This document shows positions 36,233 through 43,856 of a DNA stretch of 64,000 nucleotides, piece by piece (the stretch's first letter is position 1; each line of letters starts with the position of its first letter). Under the pieces are notes generated by a model. The model was not told where the DNA came from. It worked only from the letters and a program-made list of their open reading frames with translations, and made no database searches. Source of the stretch: Kaistia dalseonensis (lineage in GTDB: Bacteria; Pseudomonadota; Alphaproteobacteria; Rhizobiales; Kaistiaceae); NCBI RefSeq assembly GCF_030814715.1, contig NZ_JAUSVO010000006.1:372001-436000 (forward strand), written 5' to 3'. The translations under genes and the position numbers were made by a program.

Positions 36233-36685
36233 ATGCGCGACCGGATCAATGCCGACCTCAAGACCGCGACGCTGGCGCGCGACAAGCAGCGCACGGGCGC
36301 CCTGCGCCTGATCTCCGCCGCGATCAAGGATCGCGACATCGTCGCCCGCGGCGCCGGCACCAATGCGGCGAGCGATACCGAGCTTCTCGACCTGCTCGCC
36401 AAGATGGTCAAGCAGCGTGCGGAATCGGCCAAGATCTATATCGACGCCGGCCGGCCCGAACTCGCGGAGCAGGAACAGGCGGAAATCGCCATCATCGAGG
36501 AATACCTGCCCAGGCAATTGAGCGAGGACGACGTGAAGGCGGCGATCGCCACGGTCATGGCCGAAGTCGGCGCCTCCGGCATCAAGGACATGGGCAAGGT
36601 CATGACCGAGATGAAGGCGCGCTATGCCGGCCAGATGGATTTCGGCAAGGCGAGCGCGGCGATCAAGGCGGCGCTGACGAGCTAG
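36233..36685 (+). CDS. yqeY: GatB/YqeY domain protein
   Basis: Encodes 150 residues from ATG 36233 behind GAGGAG (MRDRINADLKTATLARDKQR). The helical YqeY fold resembles the tail domain of GatB; ALRLISAAIKDRDI and LPRQLSEDDVKAAI are typical. Exact function is unknown, perhaps tRNA-linked. The divergent pair carA / yqeY upstream of dnaG and rpoD is a conserved alphaproteobacterial arrangement. Confidence 0.9.
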   Translation: MRDRINADLKTATLARDKQRTGALRLISAAIKDRDIVARGAGTNAASDTELLDLLAKMVKQRAESAKIYIDAGRPELAEQEQAEIAIIEEYLPRQLSEDDVKAAIATVMAEVGASGIKDMGKVMTEMKARYAGQMDFGKASAAIKAALTS

Positions 36686-36695
36686 GAGCAGCACG

Positions 36696-37664
36696 ATGGA
36701 ACTGCCGCCGGCGCTCCGGCAAGCGGTCGACGCAGCGCTCGAGGGCAGCGCGACGGCCGCCCTCGCCGAGGCGGCGGACCGCCTGTCGCGGCGCTATCGC
36801 GCGGAAGTCCGCGACGGCCAGTTCCACGTCTCCGAGGACAATGCGGCGCGCGCCTATCTCGCGACGCGCATGCCCGCCACCTATGCCGCGATCCGCGCCG
36901 CGCTGGAGGCCGTCATCGTTGCCCTCCCCGATTTCGCGCCCGCGAGCCTGCTCGATCTCGGCGCCGGACCCGGCACGGCCTTCTGGGCGGCACGCAATGC
37001 CTGGCCTTCGATCGACGACGCCGAGATGATCGAGGGCAGCGCCACCATGCGGCGCTGGGGCGAACGGCTCGCGGAGGCCGCCGGCCCCGGGCGCTTCGCA
37101 TGGCGATCGGCCGATTTCACCACGAGGGCGCCGACCTTCGCGCCGCATGACATCGTCACCATCGGCTATGTGCTGGACGAGCTCGCGCCCGACGCCCGCG
37201 CCGGCCTCGTCGAGGCCGCATGGCGGGCCACGACGGGCGTGCTGCTGATCGTCGAGCCCGGCACACCGGCCGGATGGCGCCGCATTCTCGACGCGCGGAC
37301 ATGGCTGATTTCGGCGGGCGCACAGCTTGTCGCCCCCTGCGCCCATGACGCGCCCTGCCCGATCGTCGAGCCCGACTGGTGCCATTTCTCGCGCCGCGTC
37401 GCCCGCAGCCGCACGCATCTGCGCGGCAAGAACGCCGTCGTGCCGTTCGAGGACGAGAAATTCATCTATGTCGCGGCAACCCGCCAACCGGTCGCGACAC
37501 GCCCCGCCCGCATCCTCGCGCCGCCGCGCCAGGCGAGCGGCCGCGTCACGCTGAAGCTCTGCGAGCCGGCAGGGACAGCGGCGGAACGATTGATCTCGCG
37601 CCGCGATGGCGAACTCTACAAGACGGCCCGCCGCCTCGACTGGGGCGATGCGATCGAGGCATAG
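36696..37664 (+). CDS. Rsm22 / METTL17-like methyltransferase-fold ribosome assembly protein
   Basis: Encodes 322 residues, 10 bp after yqeY and co-transcribed with it. The SAM-binding motif is LLDLGAGPGTAFWAARN (residues 85-101). Cysteines at 215 and 221 (PCAHDAPCP), 229 (DWCHF) and 289 (LKLCEPAG) match the four-cysteine pattern reported to hold an iron-sulfur cluster in mitochondrial METTL17/Rsm22. Probably binds the small ribosomal subunit; methyltransferase activity is unproven. Confidence 0.88.
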   Translation: MELPPALRQAVDAALEGSATAALAEAADRLSRRYRAEVRDGQFHVSEDNAARAYLATRMPATYAAIRAALEAVIVALPDFAPASLLDLGAGPGTAFWAARNAWPSIDDAEMIEGSATMRRWGERLAEAAGPGRFAWRSADFTTRAPTFAPHDIVTIGYVLDELAPDARAGLVEAAWRATTGVLLIVEPGTPAGWRRILDARTWLISAGAQLVAPCAHDAPCPIVEPDWCHFSRRVARSRTHLRGKNAVVPFEDEKFIYVAATRQPVATRPARILAPPRQASGRVTLKLCEPAGTAAERLISRRDGELYKTARRLDWGDAIEA

Positions 37665-37721
37665 CGGGATGCATGCCGGATCGGGCGGGATGCTCAACCG
37701 GCCAAGGTCAATCGGCAGAGA

Positions 37722-38066
37722 TCAACCGGCTTTGCGCTTCTGCTCCATGTAGCTGCGCAGCACGGCATTGATCCGCGTCTGGTAGCCGGGGCCGGCCTCC
37801 TTGAAGAAATCGAGCACGTCCTGATCGACCCGGATCGAGATCGCCGTCTTTTCGGCGGGAATGACTACCTCGAGTGTCGACCAGTCGATGTCGCCATCGC
37901 CATCCTCGATGGCCTGACGCTCGATCTCTTCCTCGGTTACGGCGTCGAGGCGAACGAGATCCGTCTGGCCAGGCCCCATCGCGTCCAGCTCATCCTCCGA
38001 ATAGCGAACGATATGCTCTTTCTTCGCCGGGACGCGCGCGGCGCGCCGAGATGATCCGAATGACAT
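37722..38066 (-). CDS. brnA: BrnA-type antitoxin / autorepressor
   Basis: Encodes 114 residues from ATG 38066 (MSFGSSRRAARVPAKKEHIV). KEHIVRYSEDELDAM, LDAVTEEEIERQAIEDGDGD and the C-terminal ribbon-helix-helix DNA-binding part (KTAISIRVDQDVLDFFKEAG, YQTRINAVLRSYME) are classic BrnA. The start lies 77 bases inside the toxin gene, a longer overlap than usual. It neutralises BrnT and should repress the promoter. Confidence 0.85.
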   Translation of the reverse strand: MSFGSSRRAARVPAKKEHIVRYSEDELDAMGPGQTDLVRLDAVTEEEIERQAIEDGDGDIDWSTLEVVIPAEKTAISIRVDQDVLDFFKEAGPGYQTRINAVLRSYMEQKRKAG

Positions 38067-38304
38067 TATCAACCTCCGTATAGACGACAGAGAAGAGTCG
38101 GCCTTCATATGGCCCGACACGCTGCCAGCGTCGTTCATCATTGCGATCGGAGCGCCATCGCACCACGCCCACGTGCCAGAGCTTTCTCATGTCACGAAAG
38201 TCGACGTTGCGGTCTGCCAGGGTCCTCAGACGTTTGGCTTCATCCCATTCGAATTCGAGCTTCCGGTCGGAAGCATGCAGGATTTCAGGGCCGTCTCCGG
38301 TCAA
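37990..38304 (-). CDS. brnT: BrnT-type ribonuclease toxin
   Basis: Encodes 104 residues if TTG 38304 is used; GGAGG stands 5 bases before it, whereas the longer ATG 38367 start adds residues not typical of the family. LEFEWDEAKRLRTLADRNVD, EGRLFSVVYTEVDNVIRIIS and ARRARPGEERAYRSL match BrnT, a RelE-fold RNase that stops translation. The pair is inserted between rsm22 and dnaG in an otherwise conserved block. Confidence 0.85.
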   Translation of the reverse strand: MTGDGPEILHASDRKLEFEWDEAKRLRTLADRNVDFRDMRKLWHVGVVRWRSDRNDERRWQRVGPYEGRLFSVVYTEVDNVIRIISARRARPGEERAYRSLFGG

Positions 38305-38391
38305 AATGACCTCCAAGATGGCCGCACGTCCTGCGCGGGCAGTTTCAGACTGAGAAACACCTAGCACGAAAGACGAAAGAAGCCAAGGCGC

Positions 38392-38411
38392 GTATATACA
38401 AATCGATATAC
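38392..38411. promoter_or_regulatory. candidate BrnA operator
   Basis: GTATAT-N8-ATATAC inverted repeat, about 90 bp upstream of brnT and AT-rich in a GC-rich setting. Its position between divergent brnT and dnaG suits an autoregulatory operator. Confidence 0.45.
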
Positions 38412-38523
38412 GAATGACCTGTCATTCGCTCCACACCAGCCGTTGTGGGATAACTCGCCGCTTTCCTTTGCCCTCGCCCCCTCCGCGTCCTACATTGGAG
38501 GGTCATCACCCAGCCTGGATGCC

Positions 38524-40467
38524 ATGCGCTTCTCACCGTCCTTCCTCGATGAAATCCGTGCGCGCCTGCCGCTCTCGTCGATCGTCGGGCGGCGGGTGAC
38601 GTGGGACCGCAGGAAGACACAGGCGGTCAAGGGTGATTTCTGGGCCTGCTGCCCATTCCATGGCGAGAAATCGCCGTCCTTCCACGCCGATGATCGCAAG
38701 GGCCGCTATCACTGCTTCGGCTGCGGCGAATCAGGCGACCATTTCACCTTCCTGACCAAGATCGAGGGCCTCTCCTTCCCCGAGGCTGTCGAGCGGCTGG
38801 CCGGCGAGGCCGGATTGCCGATGCCGGCGCGCGACGCCCGCGCGGAGGAAGAGGACAAGAAGCGCGCTTCGCTGCACGAGGTGATGGAGCTCGCCTGCCG
38901 CTATTTCGAGGAGGGGCTGCAATCGCGCGACGGGGCGCAGGCGCGCGGCTATCTGAACGGACGCGCGCTCGGCCCGGATATCCAGCGCCGCTTCCGCCTC
39001 GGCTATGCCCGCTCGAGCCGTAATGCGCTCAAGGAATATCTGGCCGCCAAAGGCGTGCCGCATGAGGACATGGTCGCGACCGGCCTGCTGATTTCGGGCG
39101 AGGATATTCCCGTCTCCTATGACCGATTCCGCGACCGCGTGATGTTCCCGATCACCGATTTTCGCGGCCGGATCGTCGCCTTTGGCGGGCGGGCGCTGTC
39201 GCCCGACGTGCCGGCCAAATATCTGAATTCGCCCGAGACCGTGCTCTTCAAGAAGGGCGACCTGCTCTATAACGGCTTCGAAGCGCGCAAGGCCGTCCAG
39301 GCGGCCGGCACGCTCATCGTCGTCGAGGGCTATGTCGACGTCATCGCCATGGTGACCGGCGGCTTCCCGCACACGGTCGCGCCGCTCGGCACGGCGCTGA
39401 CGGAACACCAGCTCGACCTGCTCTGGCGCCTTACGCCCGAACCGATCCTCTGCTTCGACGGCGACAAGGCCGGCCTTCGCGCCGCCTATCGCGCGGTCGA
39501 TCTGGCGCTCCCCGCCTTGAAGCCCGGCAAGACCGTGCGCTTCGCCCTCCTGCCCGAAGGCCAGGATCCCGACGATCTCATTCGTCAGTCCGGGCGCGAA
39601 GCGATGGGCCAGATCATCGCCGCGTCGCGACCCATGGTCGAGATGATCTGGACGCGCGAGACGGAAGGCGGCGTGTTCGAGACGCCGGAGCGGCGTGCCG
39701 CGCTCGAAGCGCGGCTGCGCGATATCGCCCGCACCGTCGGCGAGGAAACGGTGCGCCGCTATTACGAACAGGCGCTTTCAGAGCGGGTCCGCGACTTCTT
39801 CGGCGGCGGTGCGCAGGGCCGCCAGGGTGGCCAGCGCCGCATGGAACGCCGATTCGGCGGACGCCAGCAGGCCGATCGCCCCGACGCGCCGCGCTATGTG
39901 CCGACCTATCGTACGCAGTCGACCCAGGTCTCGTCCAAGCTGCAACAGACCAAGATCCGACCGGCCGCGGGCCCCCGGGAAACCGTGCTGGTCATGACGA
40001 TGGTGAACCATCCGGCACTCATCGCCGACCATTTCGACGCGCTCGCCGAAATCGAGCTAACGAATCACGAGCTTGACTCTCTTCGTGCGCAAATCCTAGA
40101 GATTGCCGCCGATGAGCCCCATATAGACGTGGACGCTTTGAGGTATCGACTCGTCGGCGCGAACTTTGGCGATTTGGTGGATCGTTTGAACCTGCAGATC
40201 AAGCTGGCCAGAAACTGGCAGGCGAGCGCGGACGCATCCGAACAGGACGCGCTCGATGGATGGTTGCAGGCACTGACCTTGCATAGGAAGGCGCGCACTT
40301 TACATAAGGAACTCAAGGATGCGGAGGCTGCACTTGCCTCGGACCCGAGCGACGCCAATCTGGCGCATCTGGTCGACATCCAGAACCAATTGGCAAATAG
40401 CGATGGTACCGAGGCTCTGATCGAGGGCTTCGGCGCCACTTCCGGCCGGCGATTGAGGACGATGTAG
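38524..40467 (+). CDS. dnaG: DNA primase
   Basis: Encodes 647 residues from ATG 38524 (MRFSPSFLDEIRARLPLSSI). Zinc-finger CHC2 domain (CCPFHGEKSPSFHADDRKGR, YHCFGCGESGDH), DnaG catalytic core, TOPRIM motif VVEGYVDVIAM and FDGDKAGLRAA, then the helical C-terminal DnaB-contact domain. It makes RNA primers at the replication fork. Followed by rpoD as in the classic macromolecular synthesis operon. Intact. Confidence 0.96.
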   Translation: MRFSPSFLDEIRARLPLSSIVGRRVTWDRRKTQAVKGDFWACCPFHGEKSPSFHADDRKGRYHCFGCGESGDHFTFLTKIEGLSFPEAVERLAGEAGLPMPARDARAEEEDKKRASLHEVMELACRYFEEGLQSRDGAQARGYLNGRALGPDIQRRFRLGYARSSRNALKEYLAAKGVPHEDMVATGLLISGEDIPVSYDRFRDRVMFPITDFRGRIVAFGGRALSPDVPAKYLNSPETVLFKKGDLLYNGFEARKAVQAAGTLIVVEGYVDVIAMVTGGFPHTVAPLGTALTEHQLDLLWRLTPEPILCFDGDKAGLRAAYRAVDLALPALKPGKTVRFALLPEGQDPDDLIRQSGREAMGQIIAASRPMVEMIWTRETEGGVFETPERRAALEARLRDIARTVGEETVRRYYEQALSERVRDFFGGGAQGRQGGQRRMERRFGGRQQADRPDAPRYVPTYRTQSTQVSSKLQQTKIRPAAGPRETVLVMTMVNHPALIADHFDALAEIELTNHELDSLRAQILEIAADEPHIDVDALRYRLVGANFGDLVDRLNLQIKLARNWQASADASEQDALDGWLQALTLHRKARTLHKELKDAEAALASDPSDANLAHLVDIQNQLANSDGTEALIEGFGATSGRRLRTM

Positions 40468-40659
40468 GGTCGTCGAACGCGGCGGCCAAAAGGCTTGGGC
40501 AACCCGGAAAGGTTAGTTGGGCCTTAAGGGACGAAGTCTATTTCTCGGGTGTGATTCGCGGCGGAGCAACGTTCCGGCCGCGCTGGGATTGATCGGTGGG
40601 GTTTGTGCGCGACGGGCGTGTCCGTCTGGCGCGACGCTCCCACCAAGGCGGAGAAGAGC

Positions 40660-42648
40660 ATGGCGACGAAAGTTCAGGAAAACGACGAGGCTCAAGAAGC
40701 GCAGGCCGAACCGCAGGACGGCCCGCTTCTGGACCTCTCGGATGCCGCCGTCAAGCGGATGATCAAGAGCGCCAAGAAGCGCGGCTTTGTCACCTATGAA
40801 GAGCTGAATTCCGTCCTGCCGTCGGAAGAAGTCACGTCTGAGCAGATCGAGGATATCCTCGCCATGCTCTCCGAGATGGGCATCAACGTCATCGAGGCCG
40901 ACGAGGCGGAAGAGGCGGAAGAGCCAGCCGCGGCCGATGACGAGGAAAGCGGCGAGCTGACCGAATCAACCGGTACGGCGGTTGCCCGTGCGACGACGGC
41001 GAAGGAGCCGACGGACCGCACGGACGACCCCGTGCGCATGTATCTGCGCGAAATGGGCTCGGTCGAGCTCTTGTCGCGCGAAGGCGAAATCGCGATCGCC
41101 AAGCGCATCGAGGCCGGCCGCGAGGCCATGATCGCAGGCCTCTGCGAAAGCCCCCTCACCTTCCAGGCCATCATCATCTGGAAGGACGAGCTCGCCGAAG
41201 GCAAGATCCTGCTGCGCGACATCATCGACCTCGAGGCGACCTATGCCGGCCCGGACGCGAAGAACGCGCCGATCGCCGGTCCGGGTGGCGTGCCGTTTGG
41301 CGAAGAGGACGAAGAGGCCGAGCCGCCGATCCCCGTCGAGGGTGAAGGCGAAGGCGACGACGAAGACGACATGGAAAACAACATGTCGCTCGCCGCGATG
41401 GAGGCCGAGCTGAAGCCGAAGGTCGTCGAAACCTTCGAGAACGTCGCCGAGAACTACAAGAAGCTGCGCCGCCTGCAGGACCAGCTCGTCGAGGGCCGCC
41501 TCAAGAACGAGACGCTGTCGCCCTCCCAGGAGCGCCGCTACAAGAAGCTCAAGGACGACCTGATCCTCGAGGTCAAGTCGCTCTCGCTGAACCAGCACCG
41601 CATCGATTCGCTGGTCGAGCAGCTCTACGACATCAACAAGAAGCTGATGAGCTCCGAGGGGCGCCTGCTGCGCCTCGCCGAGAGCTACCGTGTCTCGCGC
41701 GAGGAATTCCTGCGCGAATATCAGGGTTCGGAACTCGATCCGCACTGGTTGCGCCGTGTCGCCAATCTCGGCGGCCGCGGCTGGAAGGACTTCGTCACCA
41801 ACGGCAAGGACAAGATCCGCGACCTGCGCGGCGAGATCCAGAACCTCGCCACCGAGACGGGCCTCGAGATCGTCGAATATCGCCGCATCGTGCACATGGT
41901 GCAGAAGGGCGAGAAGGAAGCACGCCAGGCCAAGAAGGAAATGGTCGAGGCGAACCTCCGCCTCGTGATTTCGATCGCCAAGAAGTATACGAACCGCGGC
42001 CTGCAGTTCCTCGACCTGATCCAGGAAGGCAATATCGGCCTGATGAAGGCCGTCGATAAGTTCGAGTATCGCCGCGGCTACAAGTTCTCGACCTATGCGA
42101 CATGGTGGATCCGCCAGGCGATTACGCGCTCGATCGCCGACCAGGCCCGCACGATCCGCATTCCGGTGCACATGATCGAGACGATCAACAAGATCGTCCG
42201 CACCTCGCGGCAGATGCTGCACGAGATCGGCCGCGAGCCAACCCCGGAAGAGCTGGCCGAGAAGCTCGCCATGCCGCTCGAAAAGGTCCGCAAGGTCCTG
42301 AAGATCGCCAAGGAGCCGATCTCGCTCGAAACGCCGATCGGCGACGAGGAGGATTCGCATCTCGGTGATTTCATCGAGGACAAGATGGCGATCCTGCCGA
42401 TCGACGCGGCGATCCAGTCGAACCTGCGCGAGACCACGACGCGCGTGCTCGCCTCGCTCACCCCGCGTGAAGAGCGCGTGCTGCGCATGCGCTTCGGCAT
42501 CGGCATGAACACCGACCATACGCTGGAAGAAGTCGGCCAGCAGTTCAGCGTGACGCGCGAGCGTATTCGCCAGATCGAGGCCAAGGCGCTCCGGAAGCTG
42601 AAGCATCCGAGCCGCTCGCGGAAGCTCAGGAGCTTCCTCGACAACTAG
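40660..42648 (+). CDS. rpoD: primary sigma factor RpoD (sigma-70)
   Basis: Encodes 662 residues from ATG 40660 behind GGAGAAG; an earlier in-frame start at 40603 is less likely. Region 1.1, an acidic insert ([14 protein letters not shown]), the non-conserved region, region 2 ([20 protein letters not shown] and [20 protein letters not shown]) and region 4 ([20 protein letters not shown] and [20 protein letters not shown]) are all present. Housekeeping sigma factor. A strong terminator follows. Confidence 0.97.
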   Translation: MATKVQENDEAQEAQAEPQDGPLLDLSDAAVKRMIKSAKKRGFVTYEELNSVLPSEEVTSEQIEDILAMLSEMGINVIEADEAEEAEEPAAADDEESGELTESTGTAVARATTAKEPTDRTDDPVRMYLREMGSVELLSREGEIAIAKRIEAGREAMIAGLCESPLTFQAIIIWKDELAEGKILLRDIIDLEATYAGPDAKNAPIAGPGGVPFGEEDEEAEPPIPVEGEGEGDDEDDMENNMSLAAMEAELKPKVVETFENVAENYKKLRRLQDQLVEGRLKNETLSPSQERRYKKLKDDLILEVKSLSLNQHRIDSLVEQLYDINKKLMSSEGRLLRLAESYRVSREEFLREYQGSELDPHWLRRVANLGGRGWKDFVTNGKDKIRDLRGEIQNLATETGLEIVEYRRIVHMVQKGEKEARQAKKEMVEANLRLVISIAKKYTNRGLQFLDLIQEGNIGLMKAVDKFEYRRGYKFSTYATWWIRQAITRSIADQARTIRIPVHMIETINKIVRTSRQMLHEIGREPTPEELAEKLAMPLEKVRKVLKIAKEPISLETPIGDEEDSHLGDFIEDKMAILPIDAAIQSNLRETTTRVLASLTPREERVLRMRFGIGMNTDHTLEEVGQQFSVTRERIRQIEAKALRKLKHPSRSRKLRSFLDN

Positions 42649-42663
42649 GACGATCCCCACCCG

Positions 42664-42690
42664 AAAACGCCGGCCTCGAGCCGGCGTTTT
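42664..42690 (+). terminator. rpoD intrinsic terminator
   Basis: AAAACGCCGGC and GCCGGCGTTTT form an 11-bp stem with a 5-base loop, 16 bp after the rpoD stop, ending in a T run. Confidence 0.9.
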
Positions 42691-42799
42691 CACGTCCGGA
42701 CCCAGTTGTCGGACGATCGCGCGATCAGTGGCCATCAGGCGCCCCCGCGGCACATCCCCCGCGCTCGCCCATCATCGATCTTGTCGCTATATTGGCGCG

Positions 42800-43381
42800 A
42801 TGAACATTCGCTCGCTCATCGGCACGGACGATCTGCCCCGCCGCACCTTCACGGTCGCCGAGGTTGAGCGCATGGGCGAGGTCGGGCTGATCCGCGACGA
42901 TGAACGTGTCGAGCTGATCGGGGGAGAGCTCGTTCCGATGAACGCCAAGGGCAGCCGGCATGAAACGCTCAAGCTCGAAATCATGCTGCGCTGGGGCGAT
43001 CAACGTCCGCCATCGCACGCCTTCATCCCCGAAACGACGCTGCGCCTCGCTCCGGACACCTTTCTCGAACCGGACTTCCTCGTCTTCGCACGCGAGACCG
43101 CTCTTCGTGATCTCGGCGCGGACACGGTCTTGCTCGCCGTCGAGATTTCGGACAGTTCGCTGGGCTTCGATCTGGGCGTCAAATCGCTGATCTATGCCCA
43201 TTTCGGCATTCGGGAGCTGTGGGTGATCGATGTCATGGGCATGGTGATCCACGTCCATCGCGATCCGGCCGGCGATCGCTATCGCTCGATCACCCCCTGG
43301 CACATCGACGACCTCGTGGTTCCCGCCTTTGCGCCCAGCGCCTTTGCGCTCCGCCTCGCCGATCTCCATATCGGCGAATAG
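42800..43381 (+). CDS. Uma2-family (DUF820) PD-(D/E)XK nuclease-like protein
   Basis: Encodes 193 residues from ATG 42800 (MNIRSLIGTDDLPRRTFTVA). RVELIGGELVPMNAKGSRHE, FLEPDFLVFAR, LAVEISDSSLGFDLGVKSLI and YAHFGIRELWVIDV reproduce the Uma2 core, including the E, D and E-x-S residues of the nuclease fold. Uma2 proteins are abundant in cyanobacteria and scattered elsewhere; cellular role unknown. Single gene. Confidence 0.88.
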   Translation: MNIRSLIGTDDLPRRTFTVAEVERMGEVGLIRDDERVELIGGELVPMNAKGSRHETLKLEIMLRWGDQRPPSHAFIPETTLRLAPDTFLEPDFLVFARETALRDLGADTVLLAVEISDSSLGFDLGVKSLIYAHFGIRELWVIDVMGMVIHVHRDPAGDRYRSITPWHIDDLVVPAFAPSAFALRLADLHIGE

Positions 43382-43466
43382 GGACGGCGGCGCCTCGATG
43401 GCGCTTCGGGCGGACAGCGGCTAGTTTCGCCCCGAATCATCTGTTCGATCGACGAAAGGCACGCAC

Positions 43467-43769
43467 ATGGTCTCATTCCTGAAGAAGCTCTTCGGTGGCG
43501 GCGGCGAAGCGGCGAGCGGCGAGGACAAGGGCTCGGCGGCCGAAGCGGTCGAATATAAGGGCCACACGATCCGCCCCGCGCCGATGAAGGCCGGCAGCCA
43601 GTTCCAGACCGCCGGCTTCATCGAGAAGACCATCGACGGCACGCTGAAATCCTATCGCTTCGTGCGGGTGGACAAGCATGCGAGCCGCGAGGACGCGGTC
43701 ACGCTGATCATCATCAAGGGCCACCAGATCATCGACGAACAGGGCGACCGCATCTACGACGCCCAATAG
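43467..43769 (+). CDS. HlyU-family small protein
   Basis: Encodes 100 residues: MVSFLKKLFGGGGEAASGED, a short hydrophilic linker, and the HlyU domain (YKGHTIRPAPMKAGSQFQTA and DGTLKSYRFVRVDKHASRED). Although the family is named after a transcription regulator, the alphaproteobacterial members are small proteins of unproven function. Followed by a terminator. Confidence 0.85.
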   Translation: MVSFLKKLFGGGGEAASGEDKGSAAEAVEYKGHTIRPAPMKAGSQFQTAGFIEKTIDGTLKSYRFVRVDKHASREDAVTLIIIKGHQIIDEQGDRIYDAQ

Positions 43770-43809
43770 GCAGGATGCCGGCCGTTCCGCCGGCAAGCCG
43801 ACCGAGATC

Positions 43810-43845
43810 AAAAGACCGGCCACGCTCTTGTGCGGCCGGTCTTTT
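43810..43845. terminator. intrinsic terminator, usable from both sides
   Basis: AAAAGACCGGCC and GGCCGGTCTTTT form a 12-bp stem with a 12-base loop, between convergent hlyU-like and proline-rich genes. Confidence 0.9.
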
Positions 43846-43856
43846 CTCGTCTGGGC

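Noticed and set aside
40966-42753. 595-codon frame antisense to rpoD
   Set aside because: Shadow frame; rpoD is certain on the other strand.
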